Below are positions 8,045 to 17,097 of a stretch of 64,000 nt of DNA, piece after piece. This DNA comes from Bacillus sp. FJAT-26390 (lineage in GTDB: Bacteria > Bacillota > Bacilli > Paenibacillales > Paenibacillaceae): positions 558,001 to 622,000 of the forward strand of contig NZ_MAQX01000022.1 of NCBI RefSeq assembly GCF_001682865.1. Reading direction: 5' to 3'. The translations under genes were made by a program, and so were the position numbers. Every line of letters starts with the position of its first letter. The first letter of the stretch is position 1. The notes beneath the pieces were generated by a model that saw only the letters and a program-made list of their open reading frames with translations, was not told the DNA's origin and did no database searches.

Positions 8045-10192
8045 ATGATGGTAAAAGGAAGGAATCAAGCGTACGTAATCGCTTTGCTTGTTTTTGCACT
8101 TATTTCCACGCAGCTTTCGTTTTCTTCATCCAAGGTTTCCGCAGCTACGAATCTAGCGCTAAACAAAAGCGTAACGGAAAGCAGCCATACCCAGAGCTAT
8201 GCAGCCTCTAACGTTACCGATGGCAATCAAGGCACCTATTGGGAGGGAGCGGCAAACAGCTATCCGAGCTGGGTCAGAGTGGATCTCGGCAGCAGCCAGA
8301 CCGTCAATCAAGTTGTACTTAAGCTTCCGGCGACATGGGGAGCACGTTCGCAAACCTTATCGGTGGAGAAGAGCAGCGACGACATCGCTTACAGCACGGT
8401 CGCTGCTTCAACTGCCTATTCATTTAGCGCGGGCACCAATGCGGTGACGATTAATTTTGCCAGCGCGAGCGCGCGATACATTAAAATTAGCATCACTGCA
8501 AATACGGGGGCCAGCGGCGGTCAGCTATCCGAGCTGGAAGTATATGGACCGGCAACGATACCATCGCCGACTCCAACTGCTACGATGCAGCCTACTGCTG
8601 CGCCGAGCTCTTTCTCGGCTTTTGCTCAAACGGCGGCTTCCAGCTTTACGAGCCAGTTCGGCACGCAATTGGAAGCCTCCAGCGAAGGCGGGCAAAATGT
8701 TGCCTTCGTGGATAACGGGGATTACATCGCTTTCGATAATGTGAATTTCGGAAGCGGCGCCTCCTCGGTCGCGCTGCGCGTAGCGAGTCAAACGAGCGGC
8801 GGCAATATCGAAATAAGGCTGGATAGCGCGAGCGGTACGTTAGCAGGCACATGCGCGGTGACGAGCACGGGCGGCTGGCAATCCTGGACTACGAAAAACT
8901 GCGCGATATCGACGATAAGCGGAGTGCATAATCTGTATTTGAAATTTACCGGCGGAGCCGGAAATCTGTTTAATGTGCAGTGGTTTAAGTTCGCAGCCGC
9001 TTCGCTTGGCGGCGATGTGGTCGGCAAAATATTTGCCGGCTATCAAGGCTGGTTCACCGCAGGCGGTGACGGCTCTCCGCTTAACAATTGGACGCACTGG
9101 TCGAAAAACAACAATAACCTTACGGCGAATTCGAACGTGAATTTCGAGATGTATCCGGACTTACGGGAATATTCCAAGCTTTATCAGACGAATCTGGGCA
9201 ATTTGGGCAACGGCCAGCCAGCTAAGCTGTTTTCTTCTTATGATCAGGAAACGGTCAACAAGCATTTTGAATGGATGCAGACGTACAACATCAGCGGAGC
9301 GGCGCTTCAAAGGTTTGGAGCGGATGCGAACTATGCGCCGAATAGCTGGAACCAGAACCGCGACAGCGTAGCCGTTAAGGTGAAAAATGCAGCAGAAGCA
9401 TACAGCCGCAAATTTTATGTCATGTATGATATTACGGGACTTGATCCAAACCAATGGGTCAATGCGGTCAAAAATGATTTTACGAACAATGTAGTCGGCA
9501 CGATGAATCTGACCTCCTCGTCGGCTTACGCCAAGCAGGACGGGAAGCTTGTCATTTGTATTTGGGGAATCGGCTTTACCGACCGGCCGGGAACAGCAGC
9601 GGAATCCGCGGACTTGATCGCTTGGTTTAAGAACCAAGGCTATTACGTCATCGGCGGAGTGCCTACCCATTGGCGCAATGGCGACAACGATTCGAAGCCG
9701 GGTTTCCTTGATGTGTACAAATCGCTTGATATGCTGTCTCCGTGGTTTGTCGGACGGTTCAGCCAGCTTGCGGGAGCCGATCATTACAAGACCAATCAAT
9801 GGCAGCCCGATTATGCATTTACACAGCAAAATGGCATCGTGTATCAGCCGGTTATTTGGCCGGGCTTTGCTTGGAAAAACATGAAAAATGGCCCCGTTAA
9901 TGAAATTCCGCGGCTTCATGGCGATTTTATGTGGCGTCAGGCTTATAATTTGAAGAGCCTCGGCGTGAACACGGGTTACATTGCGATGTTTGACGAGTAT
10001 GACGAAGCGACGGCGATTGCCAAAGCGGCGGAAAACAGCTCGATGATTCCAAACAATCAATATTTCCTTACCTTGGATGCAGACGGCGTCGCCGTATCCT
10101 CCGATTTTTATTTGCGGCTGACCGGCGACATTGCAAGGCTGTTCAATAATGAAATACCGCTTACCGTGAATCACCCGACTAGCCATCAATAA
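8045..10192 (+). CDS. Secreted GH99/GH71-like glycoside hydrolase with F5/8-type and CBM6/35-like modules
   Basis: Secreted enzyme of 715 residues. Signal peptide about residues 1-35. An F5/8 type C (CBM32-like) module follows at about 36-175 (NLALNKSVTES, YWEGAANSYPSWVRVDLGSSQ), then a Pro/Thr linker, then a second beta-sandwich module at about 190-318 of CBM6/35 type (EGGQNVAFVDNGDYIAFDNV). The catalytic part, about 325-715, starts GKIFAGYQGWF. It has the barrel features of bacterial GH99/GH71-like proteins, including VPTHWR and MFDEYDEAT; the E-Y-D-E spacing matches the paired acidic residues of GH99 endo-alpha-mannanases. GH99 enzymes cut inside alpha-mannans. ATG 8045 and 8048 both fit the GAGGAGG site. 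A terminator on each side makes it a single-gene unit. The exact specificity is inferred. Confidence 0.85.
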   Translation: MMVKGRNQAYVIALLVFALISTQLSFSSSKVSAATNLALNKSVTESSHTQSYAASNVTDGNQGTYWEGAANSYPSWVRVDLGSSQTVNQVVLKLPATWGARSQTLSVEKSSDDIAYSTVAASTAYSFSAGTNAVTINFASASARYIKISITANTGASGGQLSELEVYGPATIPSPTPTATMQPTAAPSSFSAFAQTAASSFTSQFGTQLEASSEGGQNVAFVDNGDYIAFDNVNFGSGASSVALRVASQTSGGNIEIRLDSASGTLAGTCAVTSTGGWQSWTTKNCAISTISGVHNLYLKFTGGAGNLFNVQWFKFAAASLGGDVVGKIFAGYQGWFTAGGDGSPLNNWTHWSKNNNNLTANSNVNFEMYPDLREYSKLYQTNLGNLGNGQPAKLFSSYDQETVNKHFEWMQTYNISGAALQRFGADANYAPNSWNQNRDSVAVKVKNAAEAYSRKFYVMYDITGLDPNQWVNAVKNDFTNNVVGTMNLTSSSAYAKQDGKLVICIWGIGFTDRPGTAAESADLIAWFKNQGYYVIGGVPTHWRNGDNDSKPGFLDVYKSLDMLSPWFVGRFSQLAGADHYKTNQWQPDYAFTQQNGIVYQPVIWPGFAWKNMKNGPVNEIPRLHGDFMWRQAYNLKSLGVNTGYIAMFDEYDEATAIAKAAENSSMIPNNQYFLTLDADGVAVSSDFYLRLTGDIARLFNNEIPLTVNHPTSHQ

Positions 10193-10201
10193 ATAGCAAG
10201 T

Positions 10202-10231
10202 AAGGCGCTCCTCTAGCAGGAGCGCCTTTTT
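10202..10231 (+). terminator. Rho-independent terminator after the GH99-like gene
   Basis: GGCGCTCCT/AGGAGCGCC arms around a five-base loop, then five T. Confidence 0.88.
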
Positions 10232-10276
10232 GGCTTATAATGGAGAGTGAAAGCAACGGGAGAGGAGCGATTTTTT

Positions 10277-10939
10277 ATGCAGGAGATTAAGTCTATTATT
10301 TTTGACTTTGACGGGACGCTTGCCGATACTTGGCCGGTAATGTATCAGGCTTGTGCTGGCGTATTCCAAAGGCATGACAACCGGGAAGTGTCGATTGAGG
10401 ATATTTATGCGATGGCGGGACCAACGGAGCTGCAGATCATCGAGCGGCATTTGGCGAATCGGGAGCAGGTTGAAACGGCGATAAATGAGTTTTTAGCAGA
10501 CTATGAGCAGCATCATGAGGAGCTTGTGGAGCGAAACGTGGCGATTGCGCAGATGCTTAGCACCCTTCGGCAGGCGGGCTTTGGAGTAGCTTTATTTACA
10601 GGAAAATCTCGGCGCACGCTGGATATTTCGCTGGACAAACTAGGCTGGGACGTGGGCTTTGATAAAATCGTAACCGGTGACGATGTGCAGAAGCGCAAGC
10701 CTTCGGCTGAAGGCATTCATCAGATTTTGAGCGCGCTTGGCTGGGCGCGCGAGCAGACTATTTTTGTAGGCGACAGCAATGATGATATGCAAGCGGGCGA
10801 AGAGGCTGGCGTAAGAACCTTCGCGGCACAGTGGATGGCAGTGGTACAGGATAAGCATTACCGGATCCAGCCGGAGCGTATTTTTGATTCGGCCGAGGAG
10901 TTTCAGCAGTTTGTAATGGAGCGGCTAACCAGCGGTTAA
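10277..10939 (+). CDS. HAD-superfamily hydrolase (phosphoglycolate phosphatase-like)
   Basis: Cytoplasmic phosphatase of about 220 residues. All four HAD motifs are visible: DFDGT near the N terminus (D10 nucleophile, D12 acid/base), a Thr in FTGKSR, Lys in KRKPS and GDSNDD for Mg2+. A helical cap lies between motifs I and II, as in the phosphoglycolate phosphatase/beta-phosphoglucomutase group. An in-frame GTG lies 30 bases upstream, but GGAGAGGAG at 10259-10267 is correctly spaced for ATG 10277, so that start is chosen. It sits alone between two terminators. Its substrate is not predictable from sequence. Confidence 0.88.
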   Translation: MQEIKSIIFDFDGTLADTWPVMYQACAGVFQRHDNREVSIEDIYAMAGPTELQIIERHLANREQVETAINEFLADYEQHHEELVERNVAIAQMLSTLRQAGFGVALFTGKSRRTLDISLDKLGWDVGFDKIVTGDDVQKRKPSAEGIHQILSALGWAREQTIFVGDSNDDMQAGEEAGVRTFAAQWMAVVQDKHYRIQPERIFDSAEEFQQFVMERLTSG

Positions 10940-10957
10940 ATCCAGCTGCAACGCAGC

Positions 10958-10993
10958 AAAGGAGTGTCCTTATTCATAGGGCGCTCCTTTTTT
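10958..10993 (+). terminator. Rho-independent terminator after the HAD gene
   Basis: AAGGAG-T-GTCC pairs with GGGC-G-CTCCTT (two G-T pairs) around a nine-base loop; T run at 10988-10993. Confidence 0.8.
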
Positions 10994-11060
10994 AGTATAT
11001 AAAGCACCGAGGAGGGGACAATCGTAAGATGGAATAATTGTACATAAGGAGAAGCGGGAT

Positions 11061-12395
11061 ATGGATGTTTTTCTGCAGGAAGTAAAGGAGCGGTTTGGTG
11101 GAAATGACGATTTCCTCATGCAACCGGACAAGATTTACGGGGAACCCGTAGTTTTGCTCGGTTTTACATCGCTGTTTGATTTGGTCAGCACAAAAATAGC
11201 ATTGCGAAAAAATGTAGACAACGCTAATCCTGCGCCAAAAACGTTAGCGGACATCATGGCGCTATCCGGAGAGGTAAGAGAAATAGATATAAACGAAGCC
11301 CTTACCTTGTTTGTCGGGGGCAAAATGATTATTTTTTTCGAGAATGAACGAAGCTGTGCCATTGTCGATCCGTTCCCTATTGTCTTAAATCGGACGGTGG
11401 AATCCCCTACGAATGAGAACGTGCTTCAAGGGCCGATGAGCTCGTTTATCGAGGATATCGATACGAATATCGGGATCGTCAGGAAGCAGATTACGTCAAA
11501 GCATGTCCGGGTAAAATCGTTTTTGGCAGGAGACGATCAGCAAAAGAAGCTTTCGCTTATTTATGACGACCATAATTCCGATCCTGAGCTTGTCAGCAAA
11601 GTAATAGACCAAATCGAAGCCAACTTGCATAGAGAAATTAATAATTTGCAAAACCTTGCGAAAATGATGGGCTTCTCCTCATGGTCAGCCATTCCAAAAT
11701 TCAATACGACTGAACTGCCGCAAGAGGTAGCCATTGCATTGAATAAAGGAAGAGTCGTGCTATTTATCGATCGATTTCCTTTTGCGCTAGTGCTCCCAAA
11801 TCTGCTTTGGGATATGTTTGCGCTCGAAAATGACCGGAATTACCCGATTCCTTTAACGATAGTCATTCGCGCTTTGCGGGTGATTGGCGTACTGACAACG
11901 CTGCTTGCTCCGGGTTTGTATGTGGCTCTCGTTGCCGTGAATCCAGAGGTATTAAGGATAGAGCTGGCCTTAAACATTGCCGAAAGCCGCGAAGGCGTGC
12001 CGTATCCGGCGATCGTTGAAATTATTTTGATGCTGGTCGTGCTGGAATTAATTATTGAAGCGAGTACAAGGCTGCCCAAAAGCATCGGTCCAACGATCAC
12101 GATGGTAGGAGGCATTATTTTGGGACAAGCGGTCGTAACGGCAAGACTCGTGAGCAATTTGCTCATTATCGTGCTTGCAGCTACGACGATAGCGAATTCT
12201 ACAGTGGTTGGCTTTCAAAATTCGCTCTCGATCCGTCTGTTCAAATACTTAATCGTCATTTTAAGCGCCATCTATGGGGTTCTCGGACTGCTGGGAGGCT
12301 TGGTTATATTAAGCGCCTACCTCGCCAGCCTCACTACGTTTGGTATTTCATATTTGAATTTTAGTATGAAAAAGGGTGAATTCGAAAATGGATAG
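11061..12395 (+). CDS. Spore germinant receptor subunit A (GerA/GerKA family)
   Basis: First subunit of a Ger-type nutrient receptor located in the inner membrane of the dormant spore. At 444 residues it is close to the usual family length. The soluble N-terminal half (about 1-240) contains family segments such as GEPVVLLGFTSLFD and SFIEDIDTNIGIVRKQI. The C-terminal half carries about five hydrophobic segments from the region of PFALVLPN onward. ATG 11061 follows AAGGAGAAG. It forms an overlapping operon with the B and C subunits, as in other ger loci, and would be expected to be expressed in the forespore by sigma-G; I could not identify such a promoter with confidence. Confidence 0.93.
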   Translation: MDVFLQEVKERFGGNDDFLMQPDKIYGEPVVLLGFTSLFDLVSTKIALRKNVDNANPAPKTLADIMALSGEVREIDINEALTLFVGGKMIIFFENERSCAIVDPFPIVLNRTVESPTNENVLQGPMSSFIEDIDTNIGIVRKQITSKHVRVKSFLAGDDQQKKLSLIYDDHNSDPELVSKVIDQIEANLHREINNLQNLAKMMGFSSWSAIPKFNTTELPQEVAIALNKGRVVLFIDRFPFALVLPNLLWDMFALENDRNYPIPLTIVIRALRVIGVLTTLLAPGLYVALVAVNPEVLRIELALNIAESREGVPYPAIVEIILMLVVLELIIEASTRLPKSIGPTITMVGGIILGQAVVTARLVSNLLIIVLAATTIANSTVVGFQNSLSIRLFKYLIVILSAIYGVLGLLGGLVILSAYLASLTTFGISYLNFSMKKGEFENG

Positions 12396-13467
12396 ATCTT
12401 ATCATGTCGTGCTGATGTACGGTCTGACTCAACTAGGGTTTGTGTTTTTTTTCTATCCTGTTGATATTATCGCAAGCACAACGGAGGGTCATTGGGTTGC
12501 CATAACATTAGGGATCGCCGTCAATATGATTGTCGTTTGGGCTTACATGAAGGGGCTAAGCTATTTTCCAAAACAGGATATCATCAGTATTTACTTGGGT
12601 GTCGGCAAGTGGGCAGCCATTCTTTTTTTATTGCCGCTTGTGCTGTTTTTGATACTCGTCAACATCATTACGGTACGGGCTTTCGCTGAGATCACTACCC
12701 TTGTATTTCTTGCCGATACGCCGATGTGGGCGATTATGGGGTTTCTTATTGCCATTTCAACCTATATCACTTTAAACGGGGTGAATGCAATCTTTCGGAC
12801 GGGATTGCTGCTAGCCATTTTATTTCTTCCGTTGATCTTATTCACGACCAGCATATCGTTTCAAAATGTAGACCTCCGCTATTTGTTTCCGTTATTCCGG
12901 ACCGACTTTTCGTTTTTGACAAAGCCAGCCTATCTTAACAGCTTTTCTGCATTTGCCGGGAACTTTCTGTTTCTTGGCTTCGTGCAGCCGTTTTTCTCTT
13001 TTCAGCGCAAAAAAGTGATGATATCGTTGGCGGCGCTCGTACCGTTTTTCTTTTTGTCGATTTACCTCCCCCTTCTTACTTTCGGACAGGCGACCGCTTC
13101 AACGTTCAAATTTCCATTCGTTATGCTTGTCAGCACGATCCATATCAATTGGCTGATGTTTGACCGGGTAACGATTTTTTTGCTGCTGAGCCTAATTACG
13201 TTTACGATGTTGTTTATTTCCATGCTGCTGTGGGAGGTCAGCCGTATTTTAAACCGGACCATGCCTAAAGTTAAACTAAATTATATTGTCATTGCCGTAT
13301 CCGCGACGATTTATATATGCTGCTTAATGATTTTGAATTGGCAGGAAGTTCAGTCGTTTATGATGTGGAATACGTTTTTACGTTTTTTTGTATTATTCGC
13401 GATTCCTTTTTCCGTTTTATTTCTAGGGCTTCGTTCCAGAAGGATGTATAAAGATGAGAGTGCTTAG
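12388..13467 (+). CDS. Spore germinant receptor subunit B (GerB family permease)
   Basis: Integral membrane subunit related to amino-acid permeases (APC superfamily), about 359 residues with roughly ten hydrophobic segments. It starts MDRSYHVVLMYGLTQLG, and family features such as YPKQDIISIYLG-like FPKQDIISIYLGVGKW are present near residue 55. ATG 12388 overlaps the end of the A gene by 8 bases; GTG 12376 is an in-frame alternative with poorer spacing to AAAAAGGG. In the receptor model this subunit is thought to sense the nutrient germinant. The nutrient itself is unknown. Confidence 0.92.
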   Translation: MDRSYHVVLMYGLTQLGFVFFFYPVDIIASTTEGHWVAITLGIAVNMIVVWAYMKGLSYFPKQDIISIYLGVGKWAAILFLLPLVLFLILVNIITVRAFAEITTLVFLADTPMWAIMGFLIAISTYITLNGVNAIFRTGLLLAILFLPLILFTTSISFQNVDLRYLFPLFRTDFSFLTKPAYLNSFSAFAGNFLFLGFVQPFFSFQRKKVMISLAALVPFFFLSIYLPLLTFGQATASTFKFPFVMLVSTIHINWLMFDRVTIFLLLSLITFTMLFISMLLWEVSRILNRTMPKVKLNYIVIAVSATIYICCLMILNWQEVQSFMMWNTFLRFFVLFAIPFSVLFLGLRSRRMYKDESA

Positions 13468-14512
13468 ATCGCTAATTGCCGTCTGCATCGTTCTTTTCCT
13501 AAGCGGATGCTGGGATAACCGAGATATCAACCACCGGGTATTGCCTGTTGTAATGGGTGTCACGATGAAAGAGAACGAATACCTCATCTATCTGCAAATC
13601 CCTGTACCAAGCGGGAATACGACAAAAACGAAAATTGTTACCGGAGCAGGGAAAACGATCAATCACGCGGTGGATAAAATCAGTGCGAATTTGGAGGATC
13701 ATGTAGATTTGCTGCACGTGAAGGTCATTCTTGTGGATACAAAGTATGCGCAGAAGGGCTTGGATGATATCATCGCTGATTTTATGAGAGGACGGGATGT
13801 ATCTACCAAGACGCTTATCGCAATATGCGATGATGATATGGATCATTTTTTTACTTCTGCGACGCAAAGTATGGAGCCCAAGGGAACGGCGCTGTATGAT
13901 TTTTTTGAAAAAAATGCAGGCTGGAATCCGCAAATTGCGCTTACCCGGGTGTGGGAAGTATACCGCAGCATTCACTCCTATACGCGGGATGTAGCGATCC
14001 CGGTCATTCGGTCGGGAAAAACGACTGTCGTTCAGCATATAGGTGCAGCAGTCGTGAAAAACGGGAAAATGGTCGCGCAAATCAATCCGGATGAAACGCT
14101 GCTGTTCAACGCTTTTAACGGAGAAAGCACACAAGGGAAAATCGAAGTCAGCAACCATGCAAGCGTACTTATCATTAGCAATTCGATAACGAATAAAAGT
14201 TTGATGGTAAACAGCATGCCGATTTTGAAAAGCAATCTAAAATTAAAGGTCGTCATTTTGGAAACGAAGGGCAATCCTACGACCGAGACGATTAAGCAGG
14301 AGCTTGAAGACGTGGTGAAGCAGCGGTTCGACCAGATGTTTGCCAAGCTTCAAAAGAGCGGCGCAGATATTTTAGGGACAGGCCAATATTTTCGGAGTGA
14401 ACTATCGAGAGCAGAGCTCAAAAATTGGCGAACAAAATATTATTCCGAACTTAAGCTGGAGCTTCAAGTGGATGCGATTATTGAAAATACAGGATTTCTA
14501 AATATGAAGTAA
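13454..14512 (+). CDS. Spore germination lipoprotein subunit C (Ger(x)C family)
   Basis: Third subunit, 352 residues, a lipoprotein with lipobox LFLSGC (cysteine 19) followed by WDNRDINHR, the standard family opening. The start ATG 13454 overlaps the end of the B gene by 14 bases and has AGAAGGATG upstream. In Bacillus the C subunit faces the outer side of the spore inner membrane and is needed for receptor function. A terminator 23 bases downstream ends this three-gene operon; no D subunit is present. Confidence 0.93.
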   Translation: MRVLRSLIAVCIVLFLSGCWDNRDINHRVLPVVMGVTMKENEYLIYLQIPVPSGNTTKTKIVTGAGKTINHAVDKISANLEDHVDLLHVKVILVDTKYAQKGLDDIIADFMRGRDVSTKTLIAICDDDMDHFFTSATQSMEPKGTALYDFFEKNAGWNPQIALTRVWEVYRSIHSYTRDVAIPVIRSGKTTVVQHIGAAVVKNGKMVAQINPDETLLFNAFNGESTQGKIEVSNHASVLIISNSITNKSLMVNSMPILKSNLKLKVVILETKGNPTTETIKQELEDVVKQRFDQMFAKLQKSGADILGTGQYFRSELSRAELKNWRTKYYSELKLELQVDAIIENTGFLNMK

Positions 14513-14535
14513 TAAAGCGAAGAGTATAGAAATAG

Positions 14536-14584
14536 GGATGATTTTGGGGAGCGGAGAGCCGCATCTTGGAATCATCCTTTTTTT
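14536..14584 (+). terminator. Rho-independent terminator after the ger operon
   Basis: GGATGATT/AATCATCC arms around a loop of about 26 bases with its own small pairing, followed by eight or more T. Confidence 0.8.
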
Positions 14585-14703
14585 TGCCCGGAGGGGTGAG
14601 AGAAAAGAGGACAATAATAGGACATAAAATTTATAGATGCCTCATTTGGAACGCAGCGCGATTGGCTTACACTAAACATGACAAAACAAGGGATGGTGGG
14701 AGC

Positions 14704-15927
14704 ATGGCAAAAATTACGGGTATCAAATGCATTCGTACGCGAAAAAACGGCACTTGGACGATCGTGAAGGTGCAGACAGACCAAGACGGTTTATATGGAA
14801 TCGGCTCCGCCTCGGACATTTATAATCCCGAGGCTGTCGTGCAGGTGATTGAGCAGCTTCTGGCGCCGCTGCTGATCGGCAAGGATGCCGCGAACATAGA
14901 AGATCTTTGGCAGACGATGTATATGAGCGGCTACTGGAGGAACGGCGCGATATTGCATACCGCGATCGGCGGCATCGATATGGCATTATGGGATATTAAA
15001 GGCAAGGAAGCGAACTTGCCGATCTATCAGCTGCTAGGAGGGGCAAGCCGTGCGGCCGTCCCGTGTTACGGTCATGCGGGCGGCGCGGATATTGGTGAGC
15101 TGAAGGAAGACGTGCAGCGCTTCATGGAAGAGGGCTATTCGGTCATTCGCGTCCAGATGGGCGGGTATGGCGGGGGCGGCTTCATTAATGGCGATAAAGC
15201 AAACCTGCCAGAGGGCGCATGGACGAAAGGTCCGGTATTTGATGAGCAGGCGTACCTGAATGCAATCCCAAGCATGTTCGAGCAGCTGCGGGTAGCTTTT
15301 GGCATGGGCGTTCAGTTCACGCATGACGTGCATGAGCATCTCTCGCCTATTAATGCGATACAGCTGGCGAAGCGAGTGGAGCCTTATGGTTTGTTCTTTC
15401 TTGAGGATGCGCTGGCGCCGGAGCAGATCGGCTGGTACCGCCAGCTGCGCCAGCAGAGCGCTACGCCTCAGGCGGTTGGCGAGCTGTTCGTCAATCCGCA
15501 GGAGTGGACGGAGCTAGTGAAGGAGCGGCTGATCGATTTCATCCGCGTTCGCGTCTCGAAGGCTGGCGGCATAAGCGCATGCCGCAAAATCGCGGCGTTA
15601 TGCGAGGCTTTTGGCGTGCGGACCGCTTGGCAGGAGGGCGGAGAAAACGATCCCGTCAATCAAGCGGCAGCGGTGCATCTGGATATGGCGATCTGGAATT
15701 TCGGCATCCAGGAGGTCAATCATTTTCGGGCGGAGGAGCTGGATGCTTTTGAGGGACATATCGTTAGAAAAGGCGGCTACCTCTATCCATCGAACAAGCC
15801 GGGCCTTGGAATCGAGCTTGATGAATTGAAAGCGCAATTGCTCGTTGGCGAGGACTGGAATCGGTCCGTTTATCATAATCCTTATCATCTTGACCGTAAG
15901 GCGGACGGCACGTTAGTGCGCCCATAA
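14704..15927 (+). CDS. manD: Mandelate racemase/enolase-family protein, D-mannonate dehydratase (ManD/RspA) type
   Basis: Cytoplasmic enolase-superfamily enzyme, 407 residues. ManD converts D-mannonate to 2-keto-3-deoxygluconate in hexuronate breakdown. ManD-type segments are visible in order: SGYWRNGAILHTAIGGIDMA, IRVQMGGYG, THDVHEHLSP (acidic and His residues of the active site and metal site), FFLEDALAPE, VGELFVNP, AWQEGGENDPVNQAA and GGYLYPSNKPGLGI. The frame is open further upstream, but GGATGGTGGGAGC precedes ATG 14704 and the upstream part overlaps the previous terminator. The epimerase-like gene 25 bases downstream is probably co-transcribed. RspA-like relatives can be poor mannonate dehydratases, so the activity is probable rather than proved. 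Confidence 0.85.
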   Translation: MAKITGIKCIRTRKNGTWTIVKVQTDQDGLYGIGSASDIYNPEAVVQVIEQLLAPLLIGKDAANIEDLWQTMYMSGYWRNGAILHTAIGGIDMALWDIKGKEANLPIYQLLGGASRAAVPCYGHAGGADIGELKEDVQRFMEEGYSVIRVQMGGYGGGGFINGDKANLPEGAWTKGPVFDEQAYLNAIPSMFEQLRVAFGMGVQFTHDVHEHLSPINAIQLAKRVEPYGLFFLEDALAPEQIGWYRQLRQQSATPQAVGELFVNPQEWTELVKERLIDFIRVRVSKAGGISACRKIAALCEAFGVRTAWQEGGENDPVNQAAAVHLDMAIWNFGIQEVNHFRAEELDAFEGHIVRKGGYLYPSNKPGLGIELDELKAQLLVGEDWNRSVYHNPYHLDRKADGTLVRP

Positions 15928-15952
15928 AATAGCTACGGAGGTGCTTTTTATC

Positions 15953-16804
15953 ATGAAAACGATCGCTGTCACGGGCGGGAGCGGCAAGCTGGGAACGCAG
16001 CTGATTAAGGAGCTTCAGCAGCAGGGCTATCAGGTTGTCTCCTTGGATAACCAGAGATCAAATGAGCTGCGCTGCAAGCAAATCAAGGTAGATTTGACCG
16101 ATTTCGGGCAGGTCGTATCCGCGCTTCATGGCGCAGACGCGATTGTGCATTTGGCGGCTATTCCGGCACCGCTGGTTCATACTTACCCATATATTTTCGC
16201 TAACAATACGGTTGCGGGATATCATATTTTGGAAGCGGCATCGATTCTCGGCATACGGAAGGTTGTCATGGGCTCCAGCGAGTCTTCCTATGGCTTCGCA
16301 TGGGCGCCGACACCGTTCGCGCCGGATTATTTGCCGCTCGATGAGGATCATCCGCAGCAGCCGCAGGAATGTTATGGCCTATCCAAAATAGTCAATGAGC
16401 AGACTGCTGCCATGTTCGATCGGAGAAACGGCATGCAGGTCATTTCGCTCCGGTTCTCGATGATTACGAAACCTGAGGAATATAAGCATCTCGCGACTGA
16501 TAAGCCTGAGGTTTTCAAGCATATTTTGTGGAGCTACATCGATATACGGGATGCCGTCAGCGCATGCATAGCGTCTCTTCAAGTTGAGGATCGCGGGGCG
16601 ATCTGTCTCAACATTACGAGCAGCGATACGTTGTGCAATTGGGAGACGGAGCGATTGGTGAGCCGCTTTTACCCAGAGGTTACCGATCGCCGAGCGGTGT
16701 TTGAAGGCCGCGCTGCCGTCGTCAGCAACCAATTGGCGCAGGATGTATTGGATTGGCGTCCCCTTCATTCGTGGGCGGATCACGTGGAGACGCAGCAGAG
16801 GTGA
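15953..16804 (+). CDS. NAD-dependent epimerase/dehydratase family protein (extended SDR)
   Basis: Cytoplasmic sugar nucleotide or sugar-acid dehydrogenase-like enzyme, about 283 residues. The NAD-binding motif TGGSGKLG is at residues 7-14, VDLTD near 46-50, HLAAIPAP near 66-74, and the catalytic YxxxK is Y141-K145 (YGLSK) with SSESSYG before it. The layout resembles uronate dehydrogenases and related sugar oxidoreductases more than UDP-glucose epimerases, which fits its place behind the ManD-type gene. That match is an inference. ATG 15953 has TACGGAGGTG about 10 bases upstream; an in-frame GTG at 15941 lies inside that site. Confidence 0.82.
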   Translation: MKTIAVTGGSGKLGTQLIKELQQQGYQVVSLDNQRSNELRCKQIKVDLTDFGQVVSALHGADAIVHLAAIPAPLVHTYPYIFANNTVAGYHILEAASILGIRKVVMGSSESSYGFAWAPTPFAPDYLPLDEDHPQQPQECYGLSKIVNEQTAAMFDRRNGMQVISLRFSMITKPEEYKHLATDKPEVFKHILWSYIDIRDAVSACIASLQVEDRGAICLNITSSDTLCNWETERLVSRFYPEVTDRRAVFEGRAAVVSNQLAQDVLDWRPLHSWADHVETQQR

Positions 16805-16818
16805 GGTTATTCATAGTG

Positions 16819-16867
16819 AGACTATCTTGAAAGGTCTGGCATGACCTTTTTGGATGGTCTTTTTTTT
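16819..16867 (+). terminator. Rho-independent terminator after the epimerase gene
   Basis: Outer arms AGACTATC/GATGGTCT (one G-T pair) enclose an inner AAGGTC/GACCTT hairpin, followed by eight T. Confidence 0.82.
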
Positions 16868-16933
16868 GAGGTTTTAGGCAAAGGATCTTTTTCTCACGCC
16901 AAATGAGCGGCCCCCTCATCCACCTGCCTAAAA

Positions 16934-16947
16934 AGAAAGCGTTTACC
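16934..16947. promoter_or_regulatory. Candidate cre-like site before the eight-gene operon
   Basis: AGAAAGCGTTTACC matches the central part of cre and differs at the two end positions. It is in the 230-bp leader of the ATPase operon, a reasonable place for catabolite control or for a LacI-type repressor. No clear -35/-10 pair was found beside it. Confidence 0.35.
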
Positions 16948-17097
16948 AAAAAAACAATTCAAATCGGTATTTTTGTACCCATAGAAGCTAATTTTTGACT
17001 GCAAAAGAAAATATCGTCTCATATTTGCCATTGTCTGGATGCGGTAACATTAATGATAGCAAGAGGAAGAAAAATACGTCATGAGAGGTGAGTGAGG

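Noticed and set aside
9161..10189. 342-codon minus-strand frame opposite the GH99-like gene
   Set aside because: It is a shadow of the plus-strand catalytic domain, rich in Arg, His and Ile as such frames are.
11061..14512. Germination operon as part of a mobile island
   Set aside because: No integrase, repeats, tRNA or composition change flank it; chromosomal ger loci of this form are ordinary in spore formers.
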